A stretch of 64,000 nt of DNA from Petasospora fabianii (GCA_022641835.1 CP048718.1:744001-808000); one strand, 5' to 3'. Shown: positions 30,944 through 41,277, numbered from the stretch's first letter. Made by a program: numbers and translations. Notes: generated from the letters alone by a model not told the origin.

Positions 30944-31696
30944 ATGTCCTGTCAGTGTAATCACACTAAAGAGTCAGAGACTGAACGTCCCGAAGATGCT
31001 CTCATCACCTCTACTGACCCATCCCATCCGGCAAATCTTATCTGTGAACTTTGTCGACTCTTCTACTCTAATGGTTGGGTAACTGGTACAGGTGGTGGTA
31101 TCTCAATCCGTTCATCAAACTTGATCTATATCGCTCCCTCTGGTGTTCAAAAGGAGAGAATGATCCCTGAGAATATGTTTGTTATGGATCTCGAAACAAA
31201 AGAGTATAAACGTACCCCAAAAGTTTATAAGCCATCTGCATGTACTCCACTATTCCTATCAGCTTATACAATGAGAAACGCTGGTGCATGCATTCATACC
31301 CATTCACAAGCAGCAGTAATGGTTTCATTACTCTATGAAAAGGAGTTTAAGATTGCAAACATTGAACAAATTAAAGCTCTACCAAAAGTTACAGAACCGG
31401 GTTATCTTGGATTCTTTGATACGTTGACTATACCAATCATTGAGAATACAGCTCATGAGGAAGATTTAACAGATGCTTTACAACAAGCTATAAAGGAATA
31501 CCCGGGGACAACTGCTGTTTTGGTTAGAAGACACGGTATCTATGTCTGGGGTGAAACAGTATGGAAGGCAAAAGTCTACAATGAGGCAATTGATTACCTC
31601 TTAGAATTGGCTGTTAAGATGAAAAGCTTTGGTATCCCACCACACATTGATATCGGCCAAGAAAGCAAATACGTTGATCCAAAGATCTACAACTAA
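30944..31696 (+). CDS. MDE1: Methylthioribulose-1-phosphate dehydratase
   Basis: A class II aldolase-fold, zinc-dependent dehydratase of the methionine salvage pathway, acting in the cytosol. It is 250 residues. The match to S. cerevisiae Mde1 is strong: [63 protein letters not shown], the metal-binding [37 protein letters not shown] and [19 protein letters not shown]. The N-terminus [18 protein letters not shown] is slightly extended. The overlapping upstream frame could dampen translation. Confidence 0.93.
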   Translation: MSCQCNHTKESETERPEDALITSTDPSHPANLICELCRLFYSNGWVTGTGGGISIRSSNLIYIAPSGVQKERMIPENMFVMDLETKEYKRTPKVYKPSACTPLFLSAYTMRNAGACIHTHSQAAVMVSLLYEKEFKIANIEQIKALPKVTEPGYLGFFDTLTIPIIENTAHEEDLTDALQQAIKEYPGTTAVLVRRHGIYVWGETVWKAKVYNEAIDYLLELAVKMKSFGIPPHIDIGQESKYVDPKIYN

Positions 31697-32065
31697 TATC
31701 GAATAGTTTAACAGCTAAAACCGACGTAGATTAAATAGTGTACAGTCCCTTCTAAAGGGATCAAGTTATCATGATGAATCATCAAAAAAGATGGTGGGAA
31801 CCTAGCCACAGTCATTGTTGCTGGTCAGTGAAACATGATCATCATCAAGAAGATCATATGTGTGCAAACATCAAAAAACCAAAAAAAGAAAAAATATAAA
31901 AAGGAAAAGCACAACAGGAACAATGTATAAAACAGAAGCCATCCATATGGGGTCAATGTACCCAAATGATGGAGAAGAAGGAAAGCAAAACATGAAAGTT
32001 CAATCCAGAACAAAGAAGTCAAAAAGGTTCGTATCATTTGGGAAACCCAGAATGTTTCATTCAGC
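31697..32065. other. Convergent intergenic region
   Basis: 3' regions of MDE1 and the cyclin gene. A-rich in 31875-31920. Nothing else recognised. Confidence 0.5.
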
Positions 32066-33331
32066 TTAACCAGATTCTGCAAGCTTGAACCATTCTTGGA
32101 CAAAGAGTGATGAGCGGCGGAAACGACGCTCTTGATATTTCTCATAAATGGACTTATGGTGCTCTTCTGGGTTGCGACAAGCATCCAAGAGAGCATAAGC
32201 CAAAGGTCTCAATTGATCAGCAGTGTATCCAGAGTAATACATGTGAGCCGCTGTCCATTCACCACGGTTCAGTAAGAGACGACTCAGGTAATGAGCACCA
32301 GCAGCTAACCAACTTGGTGGAGAACCAACAAATCTGTAATCCATGACAGTGATCTCCAAGAAGTACTTGGCCAAAGTTCTTGTTTCAAAATCGTAATCAT
32401 CAGCCTTACTTGTACGACGTAAGAAAGACATCGGACCCGGCCAGCCCATTTCAAATTCCAAGACATCAATCATAAATCTCTCAGCTCTCAAAATATCTTC
32501 AACGGAATAAGCATGATCAACCATGTAAGCAATTTCATTGACACTTGGACAATTGATTTCTTCATACTTGGCAGCTATGAAAAGGGCAACAGCACCAACA
32601 AGCTGAAATCTGCTTAGTGAAACCTTCCTTTTACTAAGGAAACGATCAATGTAGTTAACAGTCAAGAACAAAGTCTCGGGTAAAAGATTGAATCTGGAGT
32701 GGACCTGGACTAGCCAGTCGATCAAGATACTTCTCATGTTCCACTTCAACTCGGTTTGGGCTTCCATGTAACGAGGGTTTGGTCTAAGCTTGACCTCCAA
32801 GGTGTGAAGATAGTTGAAGATTTCTGGTGAATACTCTGCCACCATAGAGACGTCATATGTGTCCTCATCTTCAGCATCAAGTGTCTCGTTATAAAACAAA
32901 AGGTACACATCGTGAAGTTCTTGGAAGATCTCTGGTGACATTGTTGGCATCATTGACTGTGGAATCTCGTCATTGTACTCTTCTTCCATGATCTCACTGC
33001 TTTCTTCTTCATAGCCTGCGAGTTCGTTTTCTTCAACTGTAGGTTGGTAGGCATTGATCTCGGCAAGTGGTTCTCTTGGGTGATCAGCTACCTCTGGTCT
33101 CTTAGCTGGCCTTTGAGGCACATTGTTCTCATCATTCTCATTGTAGACATGAACCCTTTGTGGTGGTTGGGTCAAAGCGGTCTTGCCTCTGAGTGAAGTC
33201 GGATTCGTCGAGATTTGACCAAGTACGGATCTCTGCGGGGCTTGACTCAGGGGCTGGGCAGATGTTGCCTTTTGCCTGAGAACATGTGCGTTCTCATTGG
33301 TACTATTTTGGCGGAGAAAACCCCTATCCAT
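32066..33331 (-). CDS. CLB: B-type mitotic cyclin
   Basis: A regulatory partner of Cdc28/Cdk1 in G2/M. It is 421 residues from the ATG at 33331; the open frame continues further upstream but with no ATG. The N-terminus carries a destruction box RSVLGQISTN (residues 34-43; RxxL...N) for APC/C-mediated degradation. The cyclin box begins at MRSILIDWLVQVHSRFNLLP, with TLFLTVNYIDRFLSKR, KYEEINCPSVNEIAYM and the C-terminal cyclin domain SWLAAGAHYLSRLL. The Lys and Glu of the cyclin fold are present. A Clb1/2-type protein is likely, but the exact S. cerevisiae counterpart (Clb1-4) is not settled. Confidence 0.9.
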   Translation of the reverse strand: MDRGFLRQNSTNENAHVLRQKATSAQPLSQAPQRSVLGQISTNPTSLRGKTALTQPPQRVHVYNENDENNVPQRPAKRPEVADHPREPLAEINAYQPTVEENELAGYEEESSEIMEEEYNDEIPQSMMPTMSPEIFQELHDVYLLFYNETLDAEDEDTYDVSMVAEYSPEIFNYLHTLEVKLRPNPRYMEAQTELKWNMRSILIDWLVQVHSRFNLLPETLFLTVNYIDRFLSKRKVSLSRFQLVGAVALFIAAKYEEINCPSVNEIAYMVDHAYSVEDILRAERFMIDVLEFEMGWPGPMSFLRRTSKADDYDFETRTLAKYFLEITVMDYRFVGSPPSWLAAGAHYLSRLLLNRGEWTAAHMYYSGYTADQLRPLAYALLDACRNPEEHHKSIYEKYQERRFRRSSLFVQEWFKLAESG

Positions 33332-34379
33332 GATGCGAATACAAAATCTGTTGTCCTTGATAAGCTGTGAGTAATTGGTGGTGATAGCAGGGTGTAAGTT
33401 CAGCAATCACTCCAGAATGACAATGGAGTATAAGCGAGAAGTTTCAGGGCGACAGTCAAGGAGTAGATAAGCCTTGGGCAAATATGGCTATGCCTGGGTA
33501 ATGTGAGATGGAGTGGATTCGATGTCCGTGATGTCAGTAAAAACAAACAAAACACGGTATAGTATAAGGGAGTGAGGTTGGAGAAAAGTGTCAGCAGCTC
33601 TTGACCCTGTCCTTTAAGGTAGTGAAGTGTGAATGGAATTACTCCCTGTTTGTGTATGTGAGCGTATCTCTGGATACGAGAGTTGTACAAACACAGATCA
33701 GAGCGGCAGTGAGAGGGATGGGAAGGAGAGCACAGACAGCGTTGATAGCGAAAGACTTGAAGTGGGAGAAAGCCGGTGTGCACCTTAGTATGATGGTGAT
33801 GAGTAAAAGAACGTTAGCAATGGGTGCCAGTGGGAAGATAGAAGTTGGTCGCTTGGTGTTCAAGAGAGTTGGTTAAGCGGCTTGTTTACGATCCTGTGAT
33901 TTCACGCTCTGTTTATTTTGTTCTGCTGTTTACCAAAATGTTTCGCGATTCGCGCGGTGACAGGAAATCCCAGGCAACAGTTGCCAGGGAGATCAAATGA
34001 AAAATAATGATGCCGATTCGCGTACGCGCGCGTTATCGGAAGTCCGAGCAGGATGTATAGCCTTAAAAGTTTTATATCTACAGACGTCACTTGTAGATGG
34101 TTCAGTATTCTAGAGCACTTCGAGGGTATCAAGTCCTTAATTTATTTACCAATAATCATCCAGCACACGTAACTGGGTGCCGAAGAGTAATGTGCCATAA
34201 CAGGATGTCAACCTAATCTCCTCTTGCATTTCGTCCGCGGAACTCCGTTACTTGTCTTTGGTATCCTGACTAATATAAGGGGATGAGTCTATTGCTGACC
34301 AACATCAGTATAAATACGCATAGTTTAAGCTTTCAGGAGAATTGCTACATAACAACACTTGCAATGCACAAGACTAATC
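33332..34379. other. Cyclin/dehydrogenase divergent region
   Basis: About 1 kb without a gene. CG-rich elements TTTCGCGATTCGCGCGG (33941-33957) and CGCGTACGCGCGCG (near 34019) resemble SBF/MBF or RSC-type sites. A TATAAATA (34309-34316) serves the rightward dehydrogenase. Confidence 0.5.
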
Positions 34380-35153
34380 ATGTCCACTTCCAACAAGACT
34401 GTCTACTTTTTGACCGGTGCTAATAGAGGTATCGGTTTCGAGTTCGCAAAGAAGCTATCGTCTCTCGAGGACACCTTCCTCATTGCCACTGCCCGTGACC
34501 CTCAAAAAGCCACCGAGCTCAATGAACTTGCTTCAAAGACTGGAAATATCAAGGTCATTGCCCTTGATGCTTCTTCGGAGGAATCAATCAGCACTATCGG
34601 TACCCAACTTGAAACGCTCGCCCCATATGGGGTAGATTACTTCATTAGTAACGCTGGTATTGCCCTTGCAAGTGCCTACGACCCTGTTATCAAAGTTCCC
34701 AAAAGCGTTTGGATTGACCACTACACCACTAACACCATTGGACCAATTCTGCTCACGCAGCAGCTTTACCCACACTTGCTTAAGAAACAAACCAGAAAGA
34801 TTCACTTCGTTTCTTCCCAAGTTGGATCCATTGGTGGTTTCTTGCCAGTTAGTGTCTCTGCATATGGACAATCTAAAGCTGCATTAAACTACACAATCAA
34901 CACCTTGGCATTAGAGCTTGGACCAGAGGGATTTATTATCATTGCAGTCCACCCTGGTTTGGTCAAGACATCCATGGGTAATGCCGGAGTTTCATTTTTC
35001 AAAGATAAAGATGCAGAGTTTGCTAAGAGCATGGAAGACGGCATGATTGAGGTTGCTGACACTGCTGCTCAGCAGGTTGAGCTCATGCAGAAAGTTACCA
35101 GGGAAGATAACGGTAAGTTCTTCAATTATGATGGCTCCATCGCTGAATGGTGA
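34380..35153 (+). CDS. Short-chain dehydrogenase/reductase
   Basis: A 257-residue classical SDR using NAD(P)H. The cofactor motif is TGANRGIG near residue 12. ATARDP after the second strand carries an Arg, suggesting NADPH preference. SNAG is at about residue 87, and the catalytic Ser/Tyr/Lys set is VSSQVGS with YGQSKAAL. HPGLVKTSMG follows the usual PG loop. It is of the sniffer/C-factor type seen as YIR035C-like proteins in yeasts; the substrate is unknown. The ATG at 34380 lies 64 bp downstream of a TATA box. Another ATG 16 nt upstream opens an overlapping 19-codon frame (34364-34423), which could limit translation. Confidence 0.88.
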   Translation: MSTSNKTVYFLTGANRGIGFEFAKKLSSLEDTFLIATARDPQKATELNELASKTGNIKVIALDASSEESISTIGTQLETLAPYGVDYFISNAGIALASAYDPVIKVPKSVWIDHYTTNTIGPILLTQQLYPHLLKKQTRKIHFVSSQVGSIGGFLPVSVSAYGQSKAALNYTINTLALELGPEGFIIIAVHPGLVKTSMGNAGVSFFKDKDAEFAKSMEDGMIEVADTAAQQVELMQKVTREDNGKFFNYDGSIAEW

Positions 35154-35493
35154 TCCCGATTGTCTATAAATAAAGACTCAATAACTAGACATAAGATATT
35201 ATCTCACAATATAGCCTTCAAGACATAACATATTTTGGAGCTCATTGATCTATACTGCTGTAGACGTGACACCGCATCTCTCCACAAATCAAGGCGGCCT
35301 CGCCTATATAAGTTTTAATCACGTGCGCAAGCATAGGGCAAGCGCGATTCCCCGCCAAACGCAATTAGGGCAACATTGCGGACCATGTCGATTTCGCGAG
35401 CTGAGGGATCACGGTGGACGAAAAACAGGGCCAAAGCACAGTACTCGACACCACGACAGTGTGTTAAAGGGGCCCTATCAACACACAGCAACA
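35154..35493. promoter_or_regulatory. RPP1A promoter region
   Basis: Contains TATATAAG (35305-35312), TCACGTG (35319-35325, Cbf1-type E-box), AGCGCGATT (35341-35349) and TTTCGCGAG (35392-35400). E-box and CGCGA elements together are a plausible ribosomal protein gene control region. No gene. Confidence 0.5.
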
Positions 35494-35994
35494 ATGTCTG
35501 ACGCTATCGTTTCTTACGCTGCTTTGATCCTTGCCGACGCTGGCTTGGACATCACCTCCGAGAACATTCTCACCATCACCAAGGCCGCTGGTGCTTCTGT
35601 TGACCAGGTATGTACCGGAAGAAATTTTTCACTGGGACCATTAAGAGATTTGGCGACACGATTCACATGAGAAATAAGGCCTATTCATGGACTGATGTAC
35701 AAGCAACTACAGTGATTTCCTCGTTTTCTTGATATTTGGATCCCCAGTAATGTTCATTTTAGAGCAAGTTACTAACATTTACTCCAGGTCTGGGCTAACA
35801 CCTTCGCTACCGCTCTTGAGGGTAAGGACCTCAAGGAGATCCTTAAGGGTTTCACCTCTGCTGGTGCCGCTCCAGCTGCTGGTGCTTCTGCTGGTGCCGC
35901 TGCCGGTGCTGCTTCTGAGGAGGCCCCAGCTGCCGCTGAGGAGGAGGCTGCTGAGGAGTCTGACGACGACATGGGATTCGGTTTGTTCGACTAA
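35494..35994 (+). CDS. RPP1A: 60S acidic ribosomal protein P1 (one intron)
   Basis: A ribosomal stalk protein. Exon 1 is 35494-35607 ([20 protein letters not shown] through ASVDQ). The intron is 35608-35787 (180 nt; GTATGT donor, TACTAAC branch at 35770-35776, CCAG acceptor). Exon 2 is 35788-35994. The product is 106 residues. The Ala/Pro hinge and the C-terminal [13 protein letters not shown], which recruits elongation factors, are canonical. It is convergent with RPL13, as YDL081C (RPP1A) is with YDL082W (RPL13A) in S. cerevisiae. The intron is absent from S. cerevisiae RPP1A. Confidence 0.93.
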
Positions 35995-36381
35995 GCTTCA
36001 GGTATCAAGGCTAGTTCTTTTTGCATTGACTTAACGAAATAAACAAAACAACTTGTACGAGTAAATTGAATCGATCAATGTAGTTTCTGTTAGATGCTGT
36101 ACTACTTGAGAGTTCTCTATTGCAACATAGAAAAAATGAACTACAAAACAAAAGCTTCACATAAGTTGTAGTATGAGCATTAAAACATGACGAAACGGAC
36201 AAAGGAAACAGACTATTATACACCGGTATTTGGTTCTCTCCAAAAATGAATCACACAAAACAAAAGAAACTTGTTAACTGGAAGGCCAGGCCACGCTGTG
36301 GCTTTTGAATTTGAAAATATGGGGCCATCAATCAAACAAGATTTCTCAGAAAAGTGGGATAGAGATAAATGCAGACGGCTC
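35995..36381. other. Convergent intergenic region
   Basis: 3' regions of RPP1A and RPL13, AT-rich. No gene seen. Confidence 0.5.
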
Positions 36382-36981
36382 TTACTTCTTCTTCTCAGCC
36401 TCAGCCTCAGCCAACTCTCTGGCTCTCTTCTCTCTGATACCCTTGTACTTCTTCTCGGATCTAGCCAATCTCAAAGTTCTGTAAGCGGTCTGCTCTGGAA
36501 CCTCAACGGCTCTTGGCTCGGACTCAACAGCTGGCTGAGAAATTGGGAAGGAAGCAGCAGTAGAAAGAACCTGCTCAGCCTCTGGAGCCTTACCGGATCT
36601 TGGGAAGACGATCAACTTAGACTGGAACTCCTTAAGTCTCTGAACGTTAAGCTCAAAGATCTCAGTAGATCTGTTTTGTCTTCTGTGGTCAACGGCAATA
36701 CCAATGGTTCTAGCGTAAGCAGCGGTCAAACCAGCAGCCTTGATCTCACGGAGAGTGAAACCTCTGCCGGCTCTAACCTTTCTGTTGTACTTGATAGTTG
36801 GAGCTCTAACAACAGGTCTGAGGATATCGAGTGGTCTTGGAGCGATGGCGGCAGCCTTGGAAGCTCTAGCCTGTCTTCTAGAGGCCTTCTTACCAGCCTG
36901 GTCGAAGTGGACACGGACACGCTCCTGCCAGTGCTTTCTGAAGTGGTTCTTCAACAATGGGAGGTTCTTGGAGATAGCCAT
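36382..36981 (-). CDS. RPL13: 60S ribosomal protein eL13
   Basis: A 199-residue large-subunit protein, same length as S. cerevisiae Rpl13. It reads [61 protein letters not shown] and [17 protein letters not shown], all strongly conserved, and ends in a Glu/Lys-rich tail. It is intronless here, whereas the S. cerevisiae copies have an intron. The upstream region holds GCGCGAAA (37117-37124) and clustered CG motifs. Confidence 0.97.
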   Translation of the reverse strand: MAISKNLPLLKNHFRKHWQERVRVHFDQAGKKASRRQARASKAAAIAPRPLDILRPVVRAPTIKYNRKVRAGRGFTLREIKAAGLTAAYARTIGIAVDHRRQNRSTEIFELNVQRLKEFQSKLIVFPRSGKAPEAEQVLSTAASFPISQPAVESEPRAVEVPEQTAYRTLRLARSEKKYKGIREKRARELAEAEAEKKK

Positions 36982-37441
36982 TTTGAGATGTGGTGGTTGG
37001 GTATCACTTAAGCGAAAGGTCGTCTCCTCTATCCAGCTCTCGTCTTTAACAAAGATTTTTCACTGTGATCCTTTTTTGCGTGGGTTTCCTCCGGGCGCGC
37101 GCTTGGTCGCGGATGTGCGCGAAATAGCGGTTGGGGCACTCTGTGGGGGGACCAAAGGGAATGTTTAACTTAAACCTTGGTGGTGTTCTCTGTTTTGTAT
37201 TAGTTGAATGAGTCTCTTGATGAGCAACCTAGACCAATGTTATGATCTCTTAAAAAGACATACCAGCTGAATACTTGGGTCAATTGGGCTATGTGATAGC
37301 TAAAGAATACAAGTCAATTGGGCTATGTGATAGGTAAAGGATGCAAGTCATCACTATTGAAACTACAATCAAAACACTTCTATAACAAACATTTCTCATT
37401 CGACAGAAAAACACTATAATCAGATCATCAAGACCAGATAC
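36982..37441. other. RPL13 promoter / enolase 3' region
   Basis: CG-rich promoter motifs lie in 37090-37131 and a 34-bp tandem duplication at 37279-37346. No gene. Confidence 0.5.
37279..37346. repeat. 34-bp tandem duplication
   Basis: Two adjacent copies (37279-37312 and 37313-37346), each beginning GTCAATTGGGCTATGTGATA, differ at three positions. They lie in the enolase 3' flank and the distal RPL13 promoter. Confidence 0.85.
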
Positions 37442-38752
37442 TTAGATGTTAACAGACTTTCTGAAGTTAGCACCGGCGTAGATAGCCTTGTCACCGAGCT
37501 CCTCCTCAATTCTGAGGATCTGGTTAAGCTTAGCCAATCTCTCGGATCTAGCTGGAGCACCAGTCTTAATCTGACCAGATCTCAAACCGACAGACAAGTC
37601 AGCGATGAAAGTGTCCTCAGTCTCACCAGATCTGTGGGAGACCATGACACCCCAACCAGCCTTGTAAGAGTCCTGAGCAGCCTGGATAGACTCAGAAAGG
37701 GTACCAATCTGGTTAACCTTGAGCAAAAGAGCGGAACAAGCCTTCTTCTCAATAGCGGTCTTAATTCTCAATGGGTTGGTAACAGTCAAGTCATCACCGA
37801 CAATCTGGATGTCAACCTTAGATTGGAAGTGAACCCAAGCGTCCCAGTCATCCTCAGCGAATGGGTCCTCAATGGAGACAATTGGGTACTCCTTCATCAA
37901 GGACAAGTAAAGGTCAGCAAGCTGCTCACCAGTGAGCCACTTAGAGGCATCAGAGTCTGGGTTCTTGAAGTCCAAGTCGTACTTACCATCCTTGTAGAAC
38001 TCAGAAGAGGCGACATCGAGGGCAATAGAAACCTTACCGTCGTAACCAGCCTTCTTAATGGAGTCGACAATCAAGTCGAGGGCCTCCTTTGGAGTAGAAA
38101 TATCTGGAGCAACACCACCTTCATCACCAACGTTACCAGCGGACTGACCGTATTTCTTCTTAGCGAGGGACTTCAAAGTGTGGTAAACTTCAGAACCGAT
38201 TCTCAAAGCCTCAGAGAAGGAGTCGACACCAGTTGGAACAATCATAAACTCCTGGAAGGCGAGGGCACCACCAGCGTGGGAACCACCGTTCAAAACGTTC
38301 TGGAATGGAACTGGGAGAACGTATGGAGATGGGGTGTCAGCGAGGGAAGCAAGGTGCTGGTACAATGGAACACCCTTCTCAGCGGCAGCAGCCTTAGCAA
38401 CAGCAAGGGAGACACCAAGGATAGCGTTAGCACCAAGCTTAGACTTGTTAGCGGTACCATCGAGCTTAAGGAGGAAGTCATCAACAGCCTTCTGGTTGGT
38501 AACATCAAGCTTCTCAGCAACAAGAGCTGGAGCAATAACCTCGTTAACGTTAGCAACGGCCTTAGTGACACCCTTACCGAGCCACTTAGACTTGTCACCG
38601 TCTCTAAGCTCGAGAGCCTCGTGGACACCAGTAGAGGCACCGGATGGGACAATGGATCTGAAGAGACCCTTCTCAGTGGTGATCTCAACCTCAACGGTTG
38701 GGTTACCACGAGAGTCGTAAACGTATCTGGCAAAGACCTTAGAAATAGCCAT
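37442..38752 (-). CDS. ENO: Enolase (2-phosphoglycerate dehydratase)
   Basis: Interconverts 2-phosphoglycerate and phosphoenolpyruvate in glycolysis. It is 436 residues, full length (S. cerevisiae 437). [38 protein letters not shown], the [14 protein letters not shown] loop, the Mg-binding aspartate/glutamate segments ([14 protein letters not shown]) and the enolase signature [15 protein letters not shown] with [15 protein letters not shown] are all intact. Very strong codon bias. A TATAAATA lies about 90 bp upstream on the minus strand (38842-38849). Confidence 0.98.
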   Translation of the reverse strand: MAISKVFARYVYDSRGNPTVEVEITTEKGLFRSIVPSGASTGVHEALELRDGDKSKWLGKGVTKAVANVNEVIAPALVAEKLDVTNQKAVDDFLLKLDGTANKSKLGANAILGVSLAVAKAAAAEKGVPLYQHLASLADTPSPYVLPVPFQNVLNGGSHAGGALAFQEFMIVPTGVDSFSEALRIGSEVYHTLKSLAKKKYGQSAGNVGDEGGVAPDISTPKEALDLIVDSIKKAGYDGKVSIALDVASSEFYKDGKYDLDFKNPDSDASKWLTGEQLADLYLSLMKEYPIVSIEDPFAEDDWDAWVHFQSKVDIQIVGDDLTVTNPLRIKTAIEKKACSALLLKVNQIGTLSESIQAAQDSYKAGWGVMVSHRSGETEDTFIADLSVGLRSGQIKTGAPARSERLAKLNQILRIEEELGDKAIYAGANFRKSVNI

Positions 38753-39274
38753 TGTGATGTTTTATGTGTGTGCTGTTATTTGTAGACAGATGAGTTGTGG
38801 GTGAATGGTGGGCCCAAGCGGCAAATGGGCGCGACAAAGAGTATTTATACGGGTGGCGATTCAAGTTTCTAAGTGGTGGTGGTGGTGTGGTTGCTAGGAC
38901 AGGTGACGGCGCTCGCGGTGGCCGGGGGCGCCGGTGTGATGTGGCTGCGCAGGGCTGCGCTAATACTGTGTGGGAGTCACTGGGAGCCATTAGCGCCATT
39001 TGGAACCACTTGGTTCTCAATTGCATATGTCTAATGGGTCAATTGACTACTCAATTGATATCGTGATGCCACTCGGCGTCTTTGGTGGTGTTAGGCTGCG
39101 CTCGACGTTTTGGTATGGGCATGTGCTTGAGCAGCGGGTGATGACCACACGCAGCAAATGGGGGACACAAGTGATCGCGGGCCGGGGCTCTCTTCTCCTT
39201 CGGTCCAGCTCTTGGTTACCGGGCATTGAACTGTGTCTCTAAGGCTTCATATGCTTAAATACTCTATCAACACA
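38753..39274. other. Enolase promoter and upstream of unknown gene
   Basis: Contains the enolase TATA (38842-38849, minus strand), a GGT-repeat stretch (38873-38888) and CG-rich promoter sequence. No gene. Confidence 0.5.
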
Positions 39275-39895
39275 ATGGATATACCTATCACTCAGACAGT
39301 GGATACACTCAAATATATCACTTTCTTCCATTTTCCTCGTCTTGATGCAGAATATGTGTTGCCGGGAACTTCCACCACTCAGATGAGTGAGTGTGAAGCA
39401 TTGCTGGGCCAGGCTATCCCGGGAGACATTTGGGATCTTTGGTCAGAATGTGGGGGTGAATTAGGTACATTGGGTATAGCTATGGGACTTAGGATGATTC
39501 CCTGGAGAGAATCTATAAGAATTGTCTTGAATAATGCTGCGCATTTTTCTGATCCTGAAGATCATGTTGATGGTACTCTTTTACCATTGATGCATGACGA
39601 TTCAATAAAGTGTCATGTCACAGTACGGCTTCACACTGAGGAAGTTGTCGTGGTGCCTGAGACAGATAGTTGTCCAGGTCATAAACACTCATCGATTGGA
39701 TTAGAGGTATCGCTGGGATCATTCCTTCAAAGACTTGTTACATCACTAGTGAATAATAATGGGTTCTATGAAGTGCTACCCGAGGGCAAGTACAGAGTTC
39801 TTGTTGGCGATGGCTCCTACATACGTCATATCCTGGCACATAAGTTTACGGACGACGATGTTGCCGAACAACTAGCAGCACAAACATTGACTTAA
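39275..39895 (+). CDS. Unrecognised 206-residue protein
   Basis: I do not recognise a family. The ATG at 39275 (context CACAATGG) gives MDIPITQTVDTLKYITFFHF. An in-frame ATG at 39251 would add eight residues. The protein looks globular and soluble, without signal peptide or membrane segment. Notable segments are GDIWDLWSECGGELGTLGIA, LPLMHDDSIKCHVTVRLHTE, and a C-terminal half with SLGSFLQRLVTSL and GKYRVLVGDGSYIRHILAHK. It looks like a genuine gene (ordinary codon use, upstream leader), but it could be fast-evolving. It sits head-to-head with enolase and just upstream of DIF1. Confidence 0.7.
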   Translation: MDIPITQTVDTLKYITFFHFPRLDAEYVLPGTSTTQMSECEALLGQAIPGDIWDLWSECGGELGTLGIAMGLRMIPWRESIRIVLNNAAHFSDPEDHVDGTLLPLMHDDSIKCHVTVRLHTEEVVVVPETDSCPGHKHSSIGLEVSLGSFLQRLVTSLVNNNGFYEVLPEGKYRVLVGDGSYIRHILAHKFTDDDVAEQLAAQTLT

Positions 39896-40198
39896 TACCT
39901 TCTTATCTAACCAACAACCAACAAGCAAACCAATAAGTGTAGTGATAATCTCTATATCTCCACGTCTACGCGACGCGAAAAGTCGGTTGTGTCCCAATGC
40001 GGATAATTACAAACATCGCGCAGGAGACAACGCGCGCGCCTTAAAAAATCAATTAAAGGAAAAAAGGAGTTTTAAAGTCATACTTAATCCAACCTACTAC
40101 CCCAGCAACGAAACTATCGCTCTTGTTTTGATTCAAGAAGTTAGCTTAACCACTGCATCAGACCACCCACAGTATAACCACACCACAGTATACGCAAC
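39896..40198. promoter_or_regulatory. DIF1 promoter with MCB/SCB-like sites
   Basis: ACGCGACGCGAAAA (39968-39981) combines ACGCG and CGCGAAA cores, and ACGCGCGCG (40030-40038) lies nearby. Such sites bind MBF/SBF (Mbp1/Swi4) in yeasts and fit G1/S control of a ribonucleotide reductase regulator. Confidence 0.55.
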
Positions 40199-40579
40199 AT
40201 GGCTCAAGTCAAGAGACAGCTTAACCACAACGTGGCACAGGACACGGAGGCCTACGACCATCAATATCAACTTCAAACAATCGGTATGAGAATTAGAAAA
40301 GCCGTTTCAGAAGGTTACCAAACAGGTGATAATGTATTCCCATCATCTCAAAGAGTATCTCCTCAACCTCAAACACAATCTTTCCAAAGGGTTCCATTAC
40401 CTTCAAATGTTGTCGTTCCACCTATGCTAAGTAACGCCACTTCCTCATCATTTGGGTCCTCTATGGCTGAATGGGAGAATAACTTGGATGTAAGATTACA
40501 AAACATTGAAAATGTTCTTAGTACTAATAAGGAGGCGTTATCCAAGAGAAGATTTGACGCAGTCGATAACGATTGGTGA
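40199..40579 (+). CDS. DIF1: Ribonucleotide reductase regulator Dif1 (Sml1/Hug1/Spd1-related)
   Basis: A 126-residue protein expected to bind the Rnr2-Rnr4 small subunit and favour its nuclear import, so limiting dNTP synthesis outside S phase. The conserved block YQLQTIGMRIRKAVSEGYQT matches the Dif1 motif LMTVGMRIRQRVDQGY. Downstream PLPSNVVVPPMLSN matches PLPTANSLPPML, and SSSFGSSMAEWE matches the SSLEKWD helix that binds Rnr2/4. It ends KRRFDAVDNDW. It lies upstream of, and in the same direction as, ECM30, as in S. cerevisiae (YLR437C-YLR436C). The promoter has MCB-like sites. Confidence 0.88.
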   Translation: MAQVKRQLNHNVAQDTEAYDHQYQLQTIGMRIRKAVSEGYQTGDNVFPSSQRVSPQPQTQSFQRVPLPSNVVVPPMLSNATSSSFGSSMAEWENNLDVRLQNIENVLSTNKEALSKRRFDAVDNDW

Positions 40580-41277
40580 TGTTCCATTGCTCTGGAAGGG
40601 ACTATTCTATTATCAGTGGATCCCTTCCTATTTGGATTCTATCTTTCTCCTCTTGTTATATGACTTCTATGCTTACCCCTTTACACTTGTTTGATGAACT
40701 GTTTACGACTTATATATTTTTGATTTCCTGGTGAAGATTGTGATGTCACACTGTAGATAGTCGCCAGTAATGGTGCGAGCGCAAACAACTTATGCCGCCC
40801 TTTATGAAACACACGGCTTAGGTTCCAACGCTTTAGGACAATATCACTGACTTCATAACAAGTGATATAGAACACAACTAAGACAGTAACTGAGCAAGAG
40901 CTCTCACTCATGACGTAGGCTTATAAAGCAGCCATATGAAGCGAGCGCGAAAATACCACTGACCGGCCCAATCAAACAACCCCGGCCGAAGACAGACAGT
41001 AAACCATTTATCAGAAGGGACCCTTTGCCTCCAGCAATCCACCATCACCACCCGCCACACATAAACTAACCAGATTATTGCAACTGTTAATAAGTACTGA
41101 CTTGTAACAGCAACAGCAAATTATCCGCCACACGCATTGGTCCTGTAACTTCATTTACACTCCAGCCGCCGCCTTCAATCATCTTAGCCGCTGAGAGCCT
41201 AAAGGTCCCCTTCCCTTTCACTATCGAACTACACACAATCGTATACATCCACTGTCAAGAGTAACAACTACAAAGCT
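40580..41277. other. DIF1-ECM30 intergenic region
   Basis: About 0.7 kb without a gene. The 5' leader of ECM30 (41040-41277) is CA-rich. AGCCGCCGCC at 41164 is near a URS1-like core but does not match it fully. Confidence 0.5.

Noticed and set aside
37634-38785. Antisense 383-codon frame across enolase
   Set aside because: A codon-bias shadow of enolase; composition is non-protein-like and the frame lacks a plausible promoter.
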